A stretch of DNA of 64,000 nt from Fischerella sp. JS2 (GTDB lineage: Bacteria > Cyanobacteriota > Cyanobacteriia > Cyanobacteriales > Nostocaceae): NCBI RefSeq assembly GCF_032393985.1, contig NZ_CP135918.1, positions 310,001-374,000 on the forward strand, read 5' to 3'. A program made the translations under genes and the position numbers. The notes beneath the pieces were generated by a model. That model was given only the letters and a program-made list of their open reading frames with translations. It made no database searches and was not told the DNA's origin. Positions 55,765 to 64,000 of this stretch are shown in pieces. Within the stretch, counting starts at the first letter, position 1; each line of letters begins with the position of its first letter.

Positions 55765-56928
55765 TTATTTTGAATTGGTTTGTGTGTATTTACGTACTAT
55801 ACCCATTATTTTGTCAGATGATACAGGTTTGGCGAGTAAATCTGTAGAACCTACTACTTTAGCTCGAACTCGGTCTAAAAGACTATCGCTGTCTGTCAAA
55901 ATAACTATAGGTGTATTAGCAAATAGGGAAACACGCCTGATTTGAGCGCAGATTTCGTAACCACTGGTAACTGGCGACATCAAATTCAAAAAAATCAGGT
56001 TTGGTCTATGCTCAATTAGGATTGATAGCGCATGAATGGTATCTTGAATATTAATAAATCTAAATCCATTAGAAATGAGAATATCCTCTAGTGTTTGACT
56101 AACCGCAGGGTTGTTATTGACATAAGCAATAAGTGGACTATTGTCAGTTGTGAGTTTTTTTATTAAAGAGTTATTATTAACTTCAACAACTCGTAAAGGT
56201 AAATCAAAAACTTCTACTAATTCAACTGTTCCTTTGGATATATAAGGAAGCAAAGAATGGGTAACTGTAAGTACGCTTTGCTTCATTTTTGCGCTTAAAT
56301 CCCATAGAGTATATTTGCCATTGATTAAAGTCACAAAATTCTTGTATACTGCTGAACTTACCTGTTTATGGAGTTGATCTGGTTTTCGTACTGTTGGGGC
56401 TAAATTAGGTGATATATTCTTCAAACCAGCTTCTAACCAATGTTTCCAAGACTCTTGCATCAGTTTGAAAGACATATCTGCACCTGCGATACTGATTGGT
56501 GCTTCTAAGATGATTTCTTGGTTGCGATCGCAACTTATAGAGTAAAAATTTGCTTGTTGAATGATATCAAATAATAACTCTGCAATTGTGTTTTCTATAA
56601 CAGATATTATTTGTTCGCGCTTAACTTTTTGTTGCTTGTATAGAGAAACTAGCAGATGATAATCCCAGTAATCGATAGATACTTCTTGAGAGTGCAAAGA
56701 TAATTTATCGACATCAATACTAGGACAGTGTTGAGCAATTTGTCGTCGCCAACGTCGAAAGGGATGAGTACCTCCGGTTGCCCAAATTATTCTGCCAAAA
56801 TAATAATATAAAACCCATTTCTGACCATTGGCACTTTTAATATTTAATCTGCCACTATAATGTAATTGATTACAAAGTTTCAATTCATTAATTAATTTAT
56901 CTACTACCATCATGAGCGGATGGTTCAT
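55765..56928 (-). CDS. PatA-like regulator with degenerate receiver domain
   Basis: Residues 1-~250 resemble the PatA N-terminal domain (DUF4388) found in cyanobacterial response regulators (QLHYSGRLNIKSANGQKWVL, YYYFGRIIWATGGTHPFRRW). Residues about 265-383 are a CheY-like receiver. The receiver keeps T345 and K367, but the acidic pair is N271/N272 and the phosphorylation site is N315 (FLNLMSP, where FLDLxMP is expected). It can therefore not be phosphorylated in the normal way. PatA-type proteins control heterocyst pattern, phototaxis or pili. This one may work as a constant or differently switched adaptor. Confidence 0.9.
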   Translation of the reverse strand: MNHPLMMVVDKLINELKLCNQLHYSGRLNIKSANGQKWVLYYYFGRIIWATGGTHPFRRWRRQIAQHCPSIDVDKLSLHSQEVSIDYWDYHLLVSLYKQQKVKREQIISVIENTIAELLFDIIQQANFYSISCDRNQEIILEAPISIAGADMSFKLMQESWKHWLEAGLKNISPNLAPTVRKPDQLHKQVSSAVYKNFVTLINGKYTLWDLSAKMKQSVLTVTHSLLPYISKGTVELVEVFDLPLRVVEVNNNSLIKKLTTDNSPLIAYVNNNPAVSQTLEDILISNGFRFINIQDTIHALSILIEHRPNLIFLNLMSPVTSGYEICAQIRRVSLFANTPIVILTDSDSLLDRVRAKVVGSTDLLAKPVSSDKIMGIVRKYTQTNSK

Positions 56929-57540
56929 ATTTTTTCCTTGATTAATATCATTGGTAAATTATTTTGATTTTAGAAAGTTTTTATCTACACAGTATTAATT
57001 AACTATATTTTTAGAGTTCAAATCAAATGAATTAGCAAAATAACTATTGCTGGACTGATTTTGCTAGTTGTAGCAATTTTCAATTCACTAAACAACCAGA
57101 CCTAACAATTCAACTTCTCTGTTTTAGGAAACAGAAATAGTGAGTCTTTCTCCCACACAAAGAAAGGTTTAGAGAAAGATGAGGATGGTTGATTAGTTTG
57201 AAAACAGCTGTATTTTGATGTGTTGGTATACAGATTTCCTCAGTTCAAAATCAAACTATTCTGAAGATATATATCATATTATACTTTTATATTTTGGTTT
57301 ATAACCGTATTAATTCTGATTTTGTTGTTATGTTAATTTGTAGATACAGGTAGTTTGTCGCTGAAAATTATATAGATAAACAGCTTTGTAGTAAGCAATT
57401 CAGTTTCCTTGAGCATACGTGCGCTCACTACAAAGTCGACCAAACTAACACGGCATCTCAAAATCTATTTTTACACCCAATCAAATAATTGATACCAAAA
57501 CACTACTTAAAGGAAAAGCTAAAAGTCTATACTCCGACTT
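56929..57540. other. Intergenic region upstream of the PatA-like gene
   Basis: This 612-bp AT-rich gap lies between two leftward genes. No open frame, repeat or RNA gene is recognised. It likely holds the promoter of the PatA-like gene. Confidence 0.5.
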
Positions 57541-58488
57541 CTAGGACTTGTTGTAAGTTTTACCGCTAGCGATCGCTGCTCTGAGATTACCTTGGTTTTC
57601 TGAAAGTAGTTGTAGACCTTGCTGTTTATCCAAGCCAGTCCAGTGCATTAGGAGTGCCAATTTTACCCATTTACCACTGCGTTCTAATAAAAAATCTGAT
57701 GCTTCACGGCTCAAACCCGTCAAGTCTTGCAAGATTCTTAAAGCGCGATCGCGTAATTTGTTATTAGTTACCGCTACATCTACCATACGATTTCCGTAGA
57801 CTTTGCCCAAGCGCACCATCACACCTGTAGACAGGATATTCAAAGCTAGCTTAGTTGCGGTTCCAGCTTTGAGGCGAGTAGAACCAGCAAGCACTTCTGG
57901 GCCTGTTAATAGGCGAATATCAATATCTGCTTCTACACTCACTTGCTCAGCAGGTACACAAGCGATAAAAATTGTAGTTGCTCCCCTTTGACGAGCAGCA
58001 TTGATAGCACCATGAACATAAGGTGTTGTCCCACCAGCAGTAATACCAACTACTACATCTAGTTGCGTTACTTGTCGCTGTTGTATCGCCGCTTCTCCAT
58101 CTTGAAAGCGATCTTCTAAATCTTCGGAACTGCGTAGTAGCGCCCCAGCACCACCAGCAATAATTCCTTGTACGAGTTCTGGAGGGGTACAAAAAGTTGG
58201 TGGACACTCAGCAGCATCTAATACTCCCAACCTCCCACTTGTTCCTGCACCAATATAAAACAGCCGTCCTCCCTTTTGCAAACACTCGGCGGTACGTTCA
58301 ATTGCTTGAGCTAACTTGATTTTTGCAGCAGCAACCGCAGCCACTGCTTTTTCGTCCTCGCGATTAAAAATTTCCACCAACTCTAAACAACTAAGTTGAT
58401 CTAGGTTCTGAGTATTAGGGTTAACTTGTTCTGTGAGCAGATGTCCGCGTTCCTGTAAATCAGTCATTTGTTGGTTGTCCTTGGTCAT
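57541..58488 (-). CDS. murQ: N-acetylmuramic acid 6-phosphate etherase
   Basis: MurQ cleaves the lactyl ether of MurNAc-6-phosphate to GlcNAc-6-phosphate during recycling of cell-wall sugars. The protein has 315 residues from 58488, or 308 from the ATG at 58467. The first codons derive from a GGTCATT tandem repeat, so 58467 may be the true start. SIS-domain motifs are GAGTSGRLGVLDAAECPPTF and VVGITAGGTTPYVHGA, with STRLKAGTATKLALNILST further on. Confidence 0.95.
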   Translation of the reverse strand: MTKDNQQMTDLQERGHLLTEQVNPNTQNLDQLSCLELVEIFNREDEKAVAAVAAAKIKLAQAIERTAECLQKGGRLFYIGAGTSGRLGVLDAAECPPTFCTPPELVQGIIAGGAGALLRSSEDLEDRFQDGEAAIQQRQVTQLDVVVGITAGGTTPYVHGAINAARQRGATTIFIACVPAEQVSVEADIDIRLLTGPEVLAGSTRLKAGTATKLALNILSTGVMVRLGKVYGNRMVDVAVTNNKLRDRALRILQDLTGLSREASDFLLERSGKWVKLALLMHWTGLDKQQGLQLLSENQGNLRAAIASGKTYNKS

Positions 58489-58635
58489 TGGTCATTGGTC
58501 ATTAGTCATTGGGCATTGGTCATAAATCAGTTAACAAGTTAACAGTTAACAGTGAAATGGTATTACGGGACACTGTGCAGAGCGCTTGACCATTGACAAT
58601 TGACAATTGACCATTGACCATTGACTAATGACTAT

Positions 58636-59049
58636 TTATAGTAATCCTTCTAATCGGCGACGAATACTATCTAGTTCCGAATCAGACAATTCTGCTTCTG
58701 ATGGTGATTCTTGAGTATCAGTCTGTGGTTGCTCGGTTTCAGTGTCTGGTTTCCAGTCGGTTTCTTCTACGTTGATTTCTGGGGGAACCACCAAACCACT
58801 ATTTTCTGTGACGATTTCCCAATCATAGCCAGCACTTTGACAAAACTCTTTGATCTCTTCAGCATCAATTGACTCAACTATGGGTGTAGGAAAATCTTGG
58901 GCTTCTAGCATCAAAGCAAAGCGGGTAGCGTCGTCTTCTGACTCAAACATGAGAATTTTATTGCGATCGCCTTCTCGAACTGTGTGGATTCCTTCGTTAT
59001 CTGTGCCAGCATTGAAGATTAACACAAAAACACGCATGGGTGTAATCAT
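58636..59049 (-). CDS. DUF3110 family protein
   Basis: The 137-residue protein begins (M)RVFVLIFNAGTDNEGIHTV and includes NKILMFESEDDATRFALMLE and FPTPIVESIDAEEI, the DUF3110 core of cyanobacteria and plants. The C-terminal third is acidic and probably disordered. AAGGAAAG precedes the ATG at 59049. Function unknown. Confidence 0.85.
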   Translation of the reverse strand: MITPMRVFVLIFNAGTDNEGIHTVREGDRNKILMFESEDDATRFALMLEAQDFPTPIVESIDAEEIKEFCQSAGYDWEIVTENSGLVVPPEINVEETDWKPDTETEQPQTDTQESPSEAELSDSELDSIRRRLEGLL

Positions 59050-59178
59050 CTTTCCTTTTTTTTGGGGTCTATTCTTAATTAAAGTTCTAGCTGGTGTCCA
59101 AAGAAAAGATTATGAGCTAACCTGAGAGCTGGTTAGGGTGTGTAGCGATCGCGGTTTCGTGGCTTCTGAGTTGAAAGC

Positions 59179-59241
59179 AACCTCACCCCGTCCTGTCGGA
59201 CACCCCTCTCCTTGGTAAGGAGAGGGGTAGGGGGTGAGGTT
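59179..59241. repeat. Nested hairpin repeat
   Basis: Outer arms AACCTCACCCC (59179-59189) and GGGGTGAGGTT (59231-59241) enclose CCCCTCTCCTT (59203-59213) and AAGGAGAGGGG (59217-59227). It is of the same kind as the hairpin inside the MITE-like element at 12981-13108 and lies downstream of the CARF gene. Confidence 0.85.
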
Positions 59242-59318
59242 ATTTCATACTTAGTGGTGAATTTTTTTCATCGGGACTGCCCTCAGCCCTCAGCCTTCTG
59301 AATCAATACTACAAAATA

Positions 59319-59816
59319 TCATTTAAAGCTGGTGTCTACCTTTTGGGTTAACTCTCCCCGTTCCACTTTCACGAGATTATCCCTTGCTGCAATGGTAATA
59401 TACAGAGAAATTCCGCAGTCAACAGCAGCCATTACCAATGCTGCGGACAAAGTTTTGGTTCCACCAGTGTAGTCAGCCATGATTTGGTGTCCGCTTTCTT
59501 GTTGTAAGTTGCGGATACAACTGGAAATTTTGGCATAGGATTCGGCTAAATTATCGGGATTTTGCACTAAAATCAAATCTCGTTCTGGTTGAAAGTTTTC
59601 TCCTAAATTTACCTGTGTGGGAATATTGGGTAGTCTTTCGACCACCTCTGCACCTCGACGCACTTCGCAGGGGGTTCCTTCGCCGATAACTTGTGATTTA
59701 CTTCCTTTTTCACCATCAGAAGCGATAAAGATAACGCGATCGGGTTGTAGGCTGCGGATAGCGGTGATGATAGGTTGGAAGGAACCACCTACAGTGACAA
59801 GGAGAATTTTGGACAT
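59319..59816 (-). CDS. Short stand-alone CARF protein, TIGR02710-like
   Basis: This 165-residue protein is a single Rossmann-like CARF domain. The first loop is LLVTVGGSFQP (S12), and the ligand loop is MADYTGGTKTLSAAL (K121), as in TIGR02710/Csm6-type CRISPR proteins. CARF domains bind cyclic oligoadenylates made by Cas10. Usual members of this group are more than twice as long and have a C-terminal effector part; here the frame stops after the CARF and no remnant follows. It may be a ring nuclease that destroys the messenger, a regulator, or a truncated effector. It lies 114 bp downstream of the CARF-HEPN gene. Confidence 0.8.
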   Translation of the reverse strand: MSKILLVTVGGSFQPIITAIRSLQPDRVIFIASDGEKGSKSQVIGEGTPCEVRRGAEVVERLPNIPTQVNLGENFQPERDLILVQNPDNLAESYAKISSCIRNLQQESGHQIMADYTGGTKTLSAALVMAAVDCGISLYITIAARDNLVKVERGELTQKVDTSFK

Positions 59817-59930
59817 AGTAGTTGTTGTTTAGTGTCTCTCAAAATTATGCTCATGATTTTATAAAACCACTGTTTAAAAAAGTTATTTTATTTTGAAAAT
59901 GTGACGTAGTTAATGTTAACTACTGATATA

Positions 59931-61193
59931 TTATTCAATTCTCCCTGTTTGAAATATTTTTTTCAATTCTTGATAATAGTGTTTAGAATTATTGATTGCA
60001 TCACGGACATCATGCGCATGGTTTCCTTCTTCTAATAAAGCATGAGCGATACTTTTACGAATTGGATTAACTTTAAAATATAACTGAGCTAATTTACTAT
60101 TTTCTATATCTCTTTTATGCAGTAAACTTTTCATTTCTTCTCGCGCATTCTTATTTCTAATATCTTTGTTTTCAATTTCGCATAAATAAGTAATGATTGC
60201 CTCAGCTAGAGTAATATATCCAGTAGCATATCGTTGATTTTCAAAATACCAACCAGCTAGTTCTAAATGATATTCTGATTCTTTGACAACAGAGGAACGT
60301 GCAAATTTTTTGACAAAACTTTCGAGAGTTTTTCTTAAATATTGGAAAGGAGTTTTAGGAACTGATTTTTGTAGAGAATTTCTTAGGATAGAACTTTTTT
60401 GTTTAATAGCGTTGACATTATTAATATTTAAAGACTGAGAAAGTTCTTCTATCTGATTTGCCAATTGATTTTCATTTTGAGCTTTCAAAAGCTCTGCTAT
60501 AAAATTACCATTGCCATAACTTTGTAAACTATAGGCACCTTTAATCCAAGAAGTCATTTCAAACAATGGGTTTAAGTCAACAACTGGTGTATATTTTAGT
60601 TCCCTTGTAACATCCAGCATTCCATAGTAAACACCAGAAATTTTAATTTGCTTTTCGCTAGCTAAATCCTTTATAAAGGTAACAGTTAAAAACAGGAATA
60701 GGGATAAAGAACGGAATGAATGAGTAATATCAATATATATTTCATCTCCTGTGTTTAGCCATTCTACAATTTGAAAAATTCTGTCAAAATTTTCCCATAA
60801 TTCATCTTGAGTAATGCCATATTTGATTAATATACATTTAGAATGTTGCCCCAAAATTTCTTCTATTGGTGATAAATCTAAAGAATTTAGAGGACTATCA
60901 TATTTCAACTCATCAATTTTGCAAGCTAAATCTAGCCAATAATCATCATTTTTCTGCACACCATTTGTTTCACAGAAAAAACGATATACTTCTTCCCACA
61001 TTGACTTCACTGTACCGATGAAAACAATTCCATCTAACTTAAAGTGTTCGTATAGTACAGCTGCCATAAATCGACTTTGAGGATATGATATATCGCCAAT
61101 TTTGTAATAAGCTTCTTGGTACTCTCTGTCATAATTAACTTGACTTTTAAATCTTCCACCAACACCAATAGGAGAAATTAATATTTTGGCCAT
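59931..61193 (-). CDS. CARF-HEPN CRISPR ribonuclease, TIGR02221 (Csx2/Csx1-type)
   Basis: This 420-residue protein starts MAKILISPIGVGG and contains YQEAYYKIGDISYPQSRFMA and FIDITHSFRSLSLF-type CARF sequence (here YIDITHSFRSLSLFLFL). This N-terminal half should bind cyclic oligoadenylate. Near the C-terminus the HEPN RNase motif RX4H is intact (R379, H384 in RKSIAH). On infection it would cut RNA without sequence preference. AAGGAA lies before the ATG. It follows cas6 by 23 bp in the same operon. Confidence 0.9.
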   Translation of the reverse strand: MAKILISPIGVGGRFKSQVNYDREYQEAYYKIGDISYPQSRFMAAVLYEHFKLDGIVFIGTVKSMWEEVYRFFCETNGVQKNDDYWLDLACKIDELKYDSPLNSLDLSPIEEILGQHSKCILIKYGITQDELWENFDRIFQIVEWLNTGDEIYIDITHSFRSLSLFLFLTVTFIKDLASEKQIKISGVYYGMLDVTRELKYTPVVDLNPLFEMTSWIKGAYSLQSYGNGNFIAELLKAQNENQLANQIEELSQSLNINNVNAIKQKSSILRNSLQKSVPKTPFQYLRKTLESFVKKFARSSVVKESEYHLELAGWYFENQRYATGYITLAEAIITYLCEIENKDIRNKNAREEMKSLLHKRDIENSKLAQLYFKVNPIRKSIAHALLEEGNHAHDVRDAINNSKHYYQELKKIFQTGRIE

Positions 61194-61216
61194 TGTGCTT
61201 AATTCCTTTTATTGAG

Positions 61217-61996
61217 TTAATTTTCCTGATTAGTCAAAGTTGGAATTTGAGTCTGTCCCATCCCCAATCGTGTCTTCATCCCCGTACCAGTAAACCGCGC
61301 ATATTGAACTAATAAATTAGCCACATTTGCCAATAAAGAGTCAGCACGGTTAAACATCTGTAGCGTTACATCACCCACAAATCCATTCACATAACCTCTA
61401 TGTAATTGCCAACTTTTGGTTTGAATTTTGTGATTTTTAAGCAAAATCGCATTGCTGAAGTAAGCAATTAATTCATCGCCTCCCAAATAAACAGGTGCAA
61501 AATTATTCCAGCGTTCTAACCAACTGCGAAACATTAAATTTGGTACAGGTAGAGGTAGATTTGTTCCAACCTGAGAAAAAGCTGTGGGAGTGACAAACTG
61601 CAACTCAAACCGTCGGATTGGTTCTGGTTCATTCGCTACTAAAGTTGTGTACAATTCTTCATAGCTGGTGATTTCATCTTCGCGGTTGAGGATGTTAAAT
61701 TTTGTTCCAAGGAATTCTAATGAATCTGAGAGATTAAGATGAGAAATTGTTTTTGCTGAAACTTCCTGCAATCCAGACAGAGATAATTTGTAAAATTCCT
61801 CTGGATGGAAGGTGAAAAAGTCTCTAGAAGTTGAGCATGAACCGATGATTCCTGAGTATGAAACAGAAGAAATTGCTTCGTTTCCCATTTCTAAACCTAG
61901 CTGTTGATGCAGTTGCTTTACCAGTTCCAAGCTATAGGAACGGGGTAAAATTGTCGGTTCGGATACGCTTAATATCCAGGTAGAACGAATTAGCAT
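61217..61996 (-). CDS. cas6: CRISPR precursor-RNA endoribonuclease Cas6
   Basis: Cas6 cuts the long CRISPR transcript within each repeat. The 259-residue protein has a ferredoxin-like N-terminal half and the glycine-rich RAMP loop FTGTGMKTRLGMGQ at about residues 234-247. RRFELQFVTPTAFSQVG marks the second domain. The start ATG overlaps the csm5 stop (TAATG). The catalytic histidine is not certain from sequence. Confidence 0.9.
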   Translation of the reverse strand: MLIRSTWILSVSEPTILPRSYSLELVKQLHQQLGLEMGNEAISSVSYSGIIGSCSTSRDFFTFHPEEFYKLSLSGLQEVSAKTISHLNLSDSLEFLGTKFNILNREDEITSYEELYTTLVANEPEPIRRFELQFVTPTAFSQVGTNLPLPVPNLMFRSWLERWNNFAPVYLGGDELIAYFSNAILLKNHKIQTKSWQLHRGYVNGFVGDVTLQMFNRADSLLANVANLLVQYARFTGTGMKTRLGMGQTQIPTLTNQEN

Positions 61997-63285
61997 TAGT
62001 CTTGTAGATTTTTGAATTTAACCCATCCTGGTACAAACTTAATTTCTCCATTACGATTGCTCACAGTTCGCCTAGATTTCGGTGCTTCAAAACCAGGTGC
62101 TTTTAAACCACACGTATCGCGAATATCTTCCCGTAGTTCATCATCAAGACACAACCCGATCGTAGTTCCATTCATTCCACTACCCCAACCCAGTCTCAAA
62201 CTATAGGGACATTTTTCTGGTTCGTAAAATTCGCGGATATAATTAAAATCTAAATTTTTACCTGATGCTTGAGGATTGTTCTTAATTTCTTGCCAGTAAT
62301 CATGCTCATAGTCCCATTGTTCTTGAGTAAATTCTTGACATATTTGTAAGAGTTCATCCAGGTTACTAAAGGGTAACTTCATCCCCTGTTTATGTGTGAA
62401 CCATGAAAGCATTTCTGTATCTAATGTAATGGTGAACTCTGTTTGGACATTTCGCACCATTTCAGCATAGATAGACGCTTTATATTTAGCTAAGTAATCC
62501 GAAAATCTGCTAGAAACTACTACCTCAGCTACAACAGGTATGTTAACAGGTATTTCTTGACCTTTCTTAGTTTTGATTGTGCTTTCTAAGAGTGGTGCTG
62601 AATCTGTAATTTTGATAGCTCTGAAAAAGTCTGTATTTGGCCCTTTACCAGGAAAGTTTATCGCTTGATATGTGAGGTGGAATTCTGAGAAGAAACTATC
62701 CATGAATAGCTCATCATCGAGAAATTTCTGCTGATGTTGATTAAGTTTTCCTAATTTTTCTCTCAATTTTTTCTCGATTTCGCTCACCCGCTTTGACGAA
62801 GGTAGTTGAAAACGATCTGCGTGTTTCAATAGATAATATGCGATCGCAGTTCTAATTGCTCCTTTAATCGAAGAACCAGGAATAAATAATTGTCCCATCC
62901 CATTCCGAATCATGGGACGCAAATCTGTAATTCTCTCAGATGTCAACTTTTGGCTGACGGCTTCTTTGGGAAAAATTGGACAATCTTCTGCATCTTTAGC
63001 TTTCCACCACTCGGAACCAAAGGCTTGTTTTAAAAGTTTTGTGATATCTTGGCGTTTTTCAATTGCTTGAATATAGTCATCGAAAAATCGTTTTCCTTTT
63101 GCTAATAAACCCTTTGCTAAAGCTTCTAGATTGGGGAGATAGACTTTTTTATCTGTCTGTACATATTCAAAGGGATATAATCTTGATACTGATGAGCCAA
63201 TATGTAAAATTGGACTTGTCATTAGTATCTTTTTTGATTGATAAAAATCAGGTTTCTTGAGAGCAGATTCGAGAGAAACCACCAT
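61996..63285 (-). CDS. csm5: Type III-A effector subunit Csm5
   Basis: Csm5 caps the backbone of the Csm complex at the 3' end of the crRNA and helps its maturation. The 429-residue RAMP protein has ILHIGSSVSRLYPFEYVQTD near the N-terminus and the glycine-rich FIPGSSIKGAIRTAIAYYLL near residue 140. RLGWGSGMNGTTIGL lies near residue 375. All three are typical of Csm5. It starts 4 bp after csm4 and overlaps cas6 by 1 bp. Confidence 0.93.
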   Translation of the reverse strand: MVVSLESALKKPDFYQSKKILMTSPILHIGSSVSRLYPFEYVQTDKKVYLPNLEALAKGLLAKGKRFFDDYIQAIEKRQDITKLLKQAFGSEWWKAKDAEDCPIFPKEAVSQKLTSERITDLRPMIRNGMGQLFIPGSSIKGAIRTAIAYYLLKHADRFQLPSSKRVSEIEKKLREKLGKLNQHQQKFLDDELFMDSFFSEFHLTYQAINFPGKGPNTDFFRAIKITDSAPLLESTIKTKKGQEIPVNIPVVAEVVVSSRFSDYLAKYKASIYAEMVRNVQTEFTITLDTEMLSWFTHKQGMKLPFSNLDELLQICQEFTQEQWDYEHDYWQEIKNNPQASGKNLDFNYIREFYEPEKCPYSLRLGWGSGMNGTTIGLCLDDELREDIRDTCGLKAPGFEAPKSRRTVSNRNGEIKFVPGWVKFKNLQD

Positions 63286-63289
63286 AATC

Positions 63290-64000
63290 TTATTTATCCT
63301 GTGCTTTAATTGGCAAACTTAAGCTAATACCACTACGGTAAATTCGATATTTTTTGAAACCGTTGGGTGTAACATCTACTAGCTTTCCTTGTGGTGGTAC
63401 AAGAAAAACCGAACCTTCGCTAAACATGCGCACCATTTTACGTCGGAGTTGATTTTCTGCTATCCAACCACCGCGTTGTTGAATGTCGTAGCTAGCTTGA
63501 TTTAAAAAGTCAGTTGTTATGGGTGTATCCCAAAACAAACTCATCAACGCATGATGATTTCCATCAGAAAAATTTACTACCTTTTTCCAGGTTTCTGGTA
63601 ATTCTAACCACTCAACTTGAAATCTTCCTGCACCACTCGAACGCTCTCCTCCCAGTCCTTCTTCTCCTAATAGATACAAAGCAGCTTTTAGCTTGTCTAC
63701 TAATTTCTCTCCAGAAGGAGAGAATTGCACTAGAAAATATAAACCAGCCGGATTTTTCTCCCACTCAAATTGCACAAAACCAGTATGATAAAAGTTTGTT
63801 GCTCTCGTAACACGGTCTACAGCAATTTTTGGGAATTTTTCAATTTTAAAGGCTTTTTTGTAGTCAAAGGTTCCTGCTTCTTTAAGTTTTTCCTCCGATT
63901 TACCAGTAGTTTGAGCAATTAATTCTTGGCGATCGCTCTCTTGAAACCCTTCCTTTTGATACCATCTTTGCCATATTTCTAAAGGCAAATAATTAAGCTT
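63290..64000 (-). CDS. csm4: Type III-A effector subunit Csm4 (N-terminus outside the window)
   Basis: The frame is open to the window edge (NYLPLEIWQRW and upstream), so the start is missing; about 236 codons are present. Csm4 holds the 5' tag of the crRNA and contacts Cas10. The glycine-rich loop GEEGLGGERSSGAGRFQVEW (about two-thirds in) and FVQFEWEKNPAGLYFLVQFS fit the family. cas10, csm2 and csm3 are expected to the right of the window. Confidence 0.9.
   Translation of the reverse strand, partial: KLNYLPLEIWQRWYQKEGFQESDRQELIAQTTGKSEEKLKEAGTFDYKKAFKIEKFPKIAVDRVTRATNFYHTGFVQFEWEKNPAGLYFLVQFSPSGEKLVDKLKAALYLLGEEGLGGERSSGAGRFQVEWLELPETWKKVVNFSDGNHHALMSLFWDTPITTDFLNQASYDIQQRGGWIAENQLRRKMVRMFSEGSVFLVPPQGKLVDVTPNGFKKYRIYRSGISLSLPIKAQDK

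Noticed and set aside
59050-59318. Possible CRISPR array after the CARF gene
   Set aside because: Only one nested hairpin is present; no regularly spaced direct repeats.

Overview
The window comes from a cyanobacterium, most likely a filamentous member of the Nostocales. Evidence for cyanobacteria: psb27, ycf54, a fused panC-cmk gene, SLH-domain porins, a five-gene urea ABC transporter, many families typical of cyanobacteria (DUF3318, DUF4327, DUF3110, PatA-type regulators) and frequent HIP1 octamers (GCGATCGC). Heptamer-like short tandem repeats and small dispersed palindromes between genes point to the Nostocales. I did not recognise the species. No rRNA, tRNA, complete insertion sequence or CRISPR array was seen.

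Layout. 1-4.4 kb: end of a PhoX-type phosphatase, a Crp-like regulator, a major SLH porin and small conserved genes. 4.4-8.3 kb: a GT39-like membrane glycosyltransferase, a methyltransferase and a GT2-GtrA fusion. 9-13.7 kb: cofH, psb27, a GH10-like lipid-exported hydrolase, and 5-formyl-THF cyclo-ligase whose 3' end lies in a MITE-like element. 13.7-18.5 kb: a leftward polysaccharide cluster (fcl, gmd, initiating sugar transferase, GT4). 18.8-24.9 kb: CSP41-like epimerase, an RNase H with viroplasmin domain, a MntA/HepT toxin-antitoxin pair between 107-bp direct repeats, pgsA, aspA and a DUF362 gene. 25-30.7 kb: AT-rich, gene-poor, with an SLH-FAS1-barrel protein and a nuclease-TPR gene broken by an in-frame stop.

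31-36.4 kb: the urtABCDE urea transporter, preceded by a well-spaced NtcA-type promoter; nitrogen limitation should switch it on. 36.4-59 kb: mostly housekeeping genes (AI-2E-type permease, Nudix, folD, crtE, ycf54, pdxJ, Dpp-type double ATPase, glsA, rlpA, panC-cmk, murQ) with decayed genes between 44.5 and 47.5 kb and a PatA-like regulator whose receiver has lost its aspartates.

59.3-64 kb: the distal part of a leftward type III-A CRISPR-Cas operon: csm4 (cut by the window edge), csm5, cas6, a CARF-HEPN ribonuclease of the TIGR02221 type, and a short stand-alone CARF protein. Together these suggest cyclic-oligoadenylate signalling: the Cas10 complex (outside the window) would make the messenger, the CARF-HEPN enzyme would respond, and the short CARF protein may be a sensor, a ring nuclease or a truncated effector. 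This is the most interesting system in the window, together with the repeat-flanked toxin-antitoxin module and the aspartate-less receiver.
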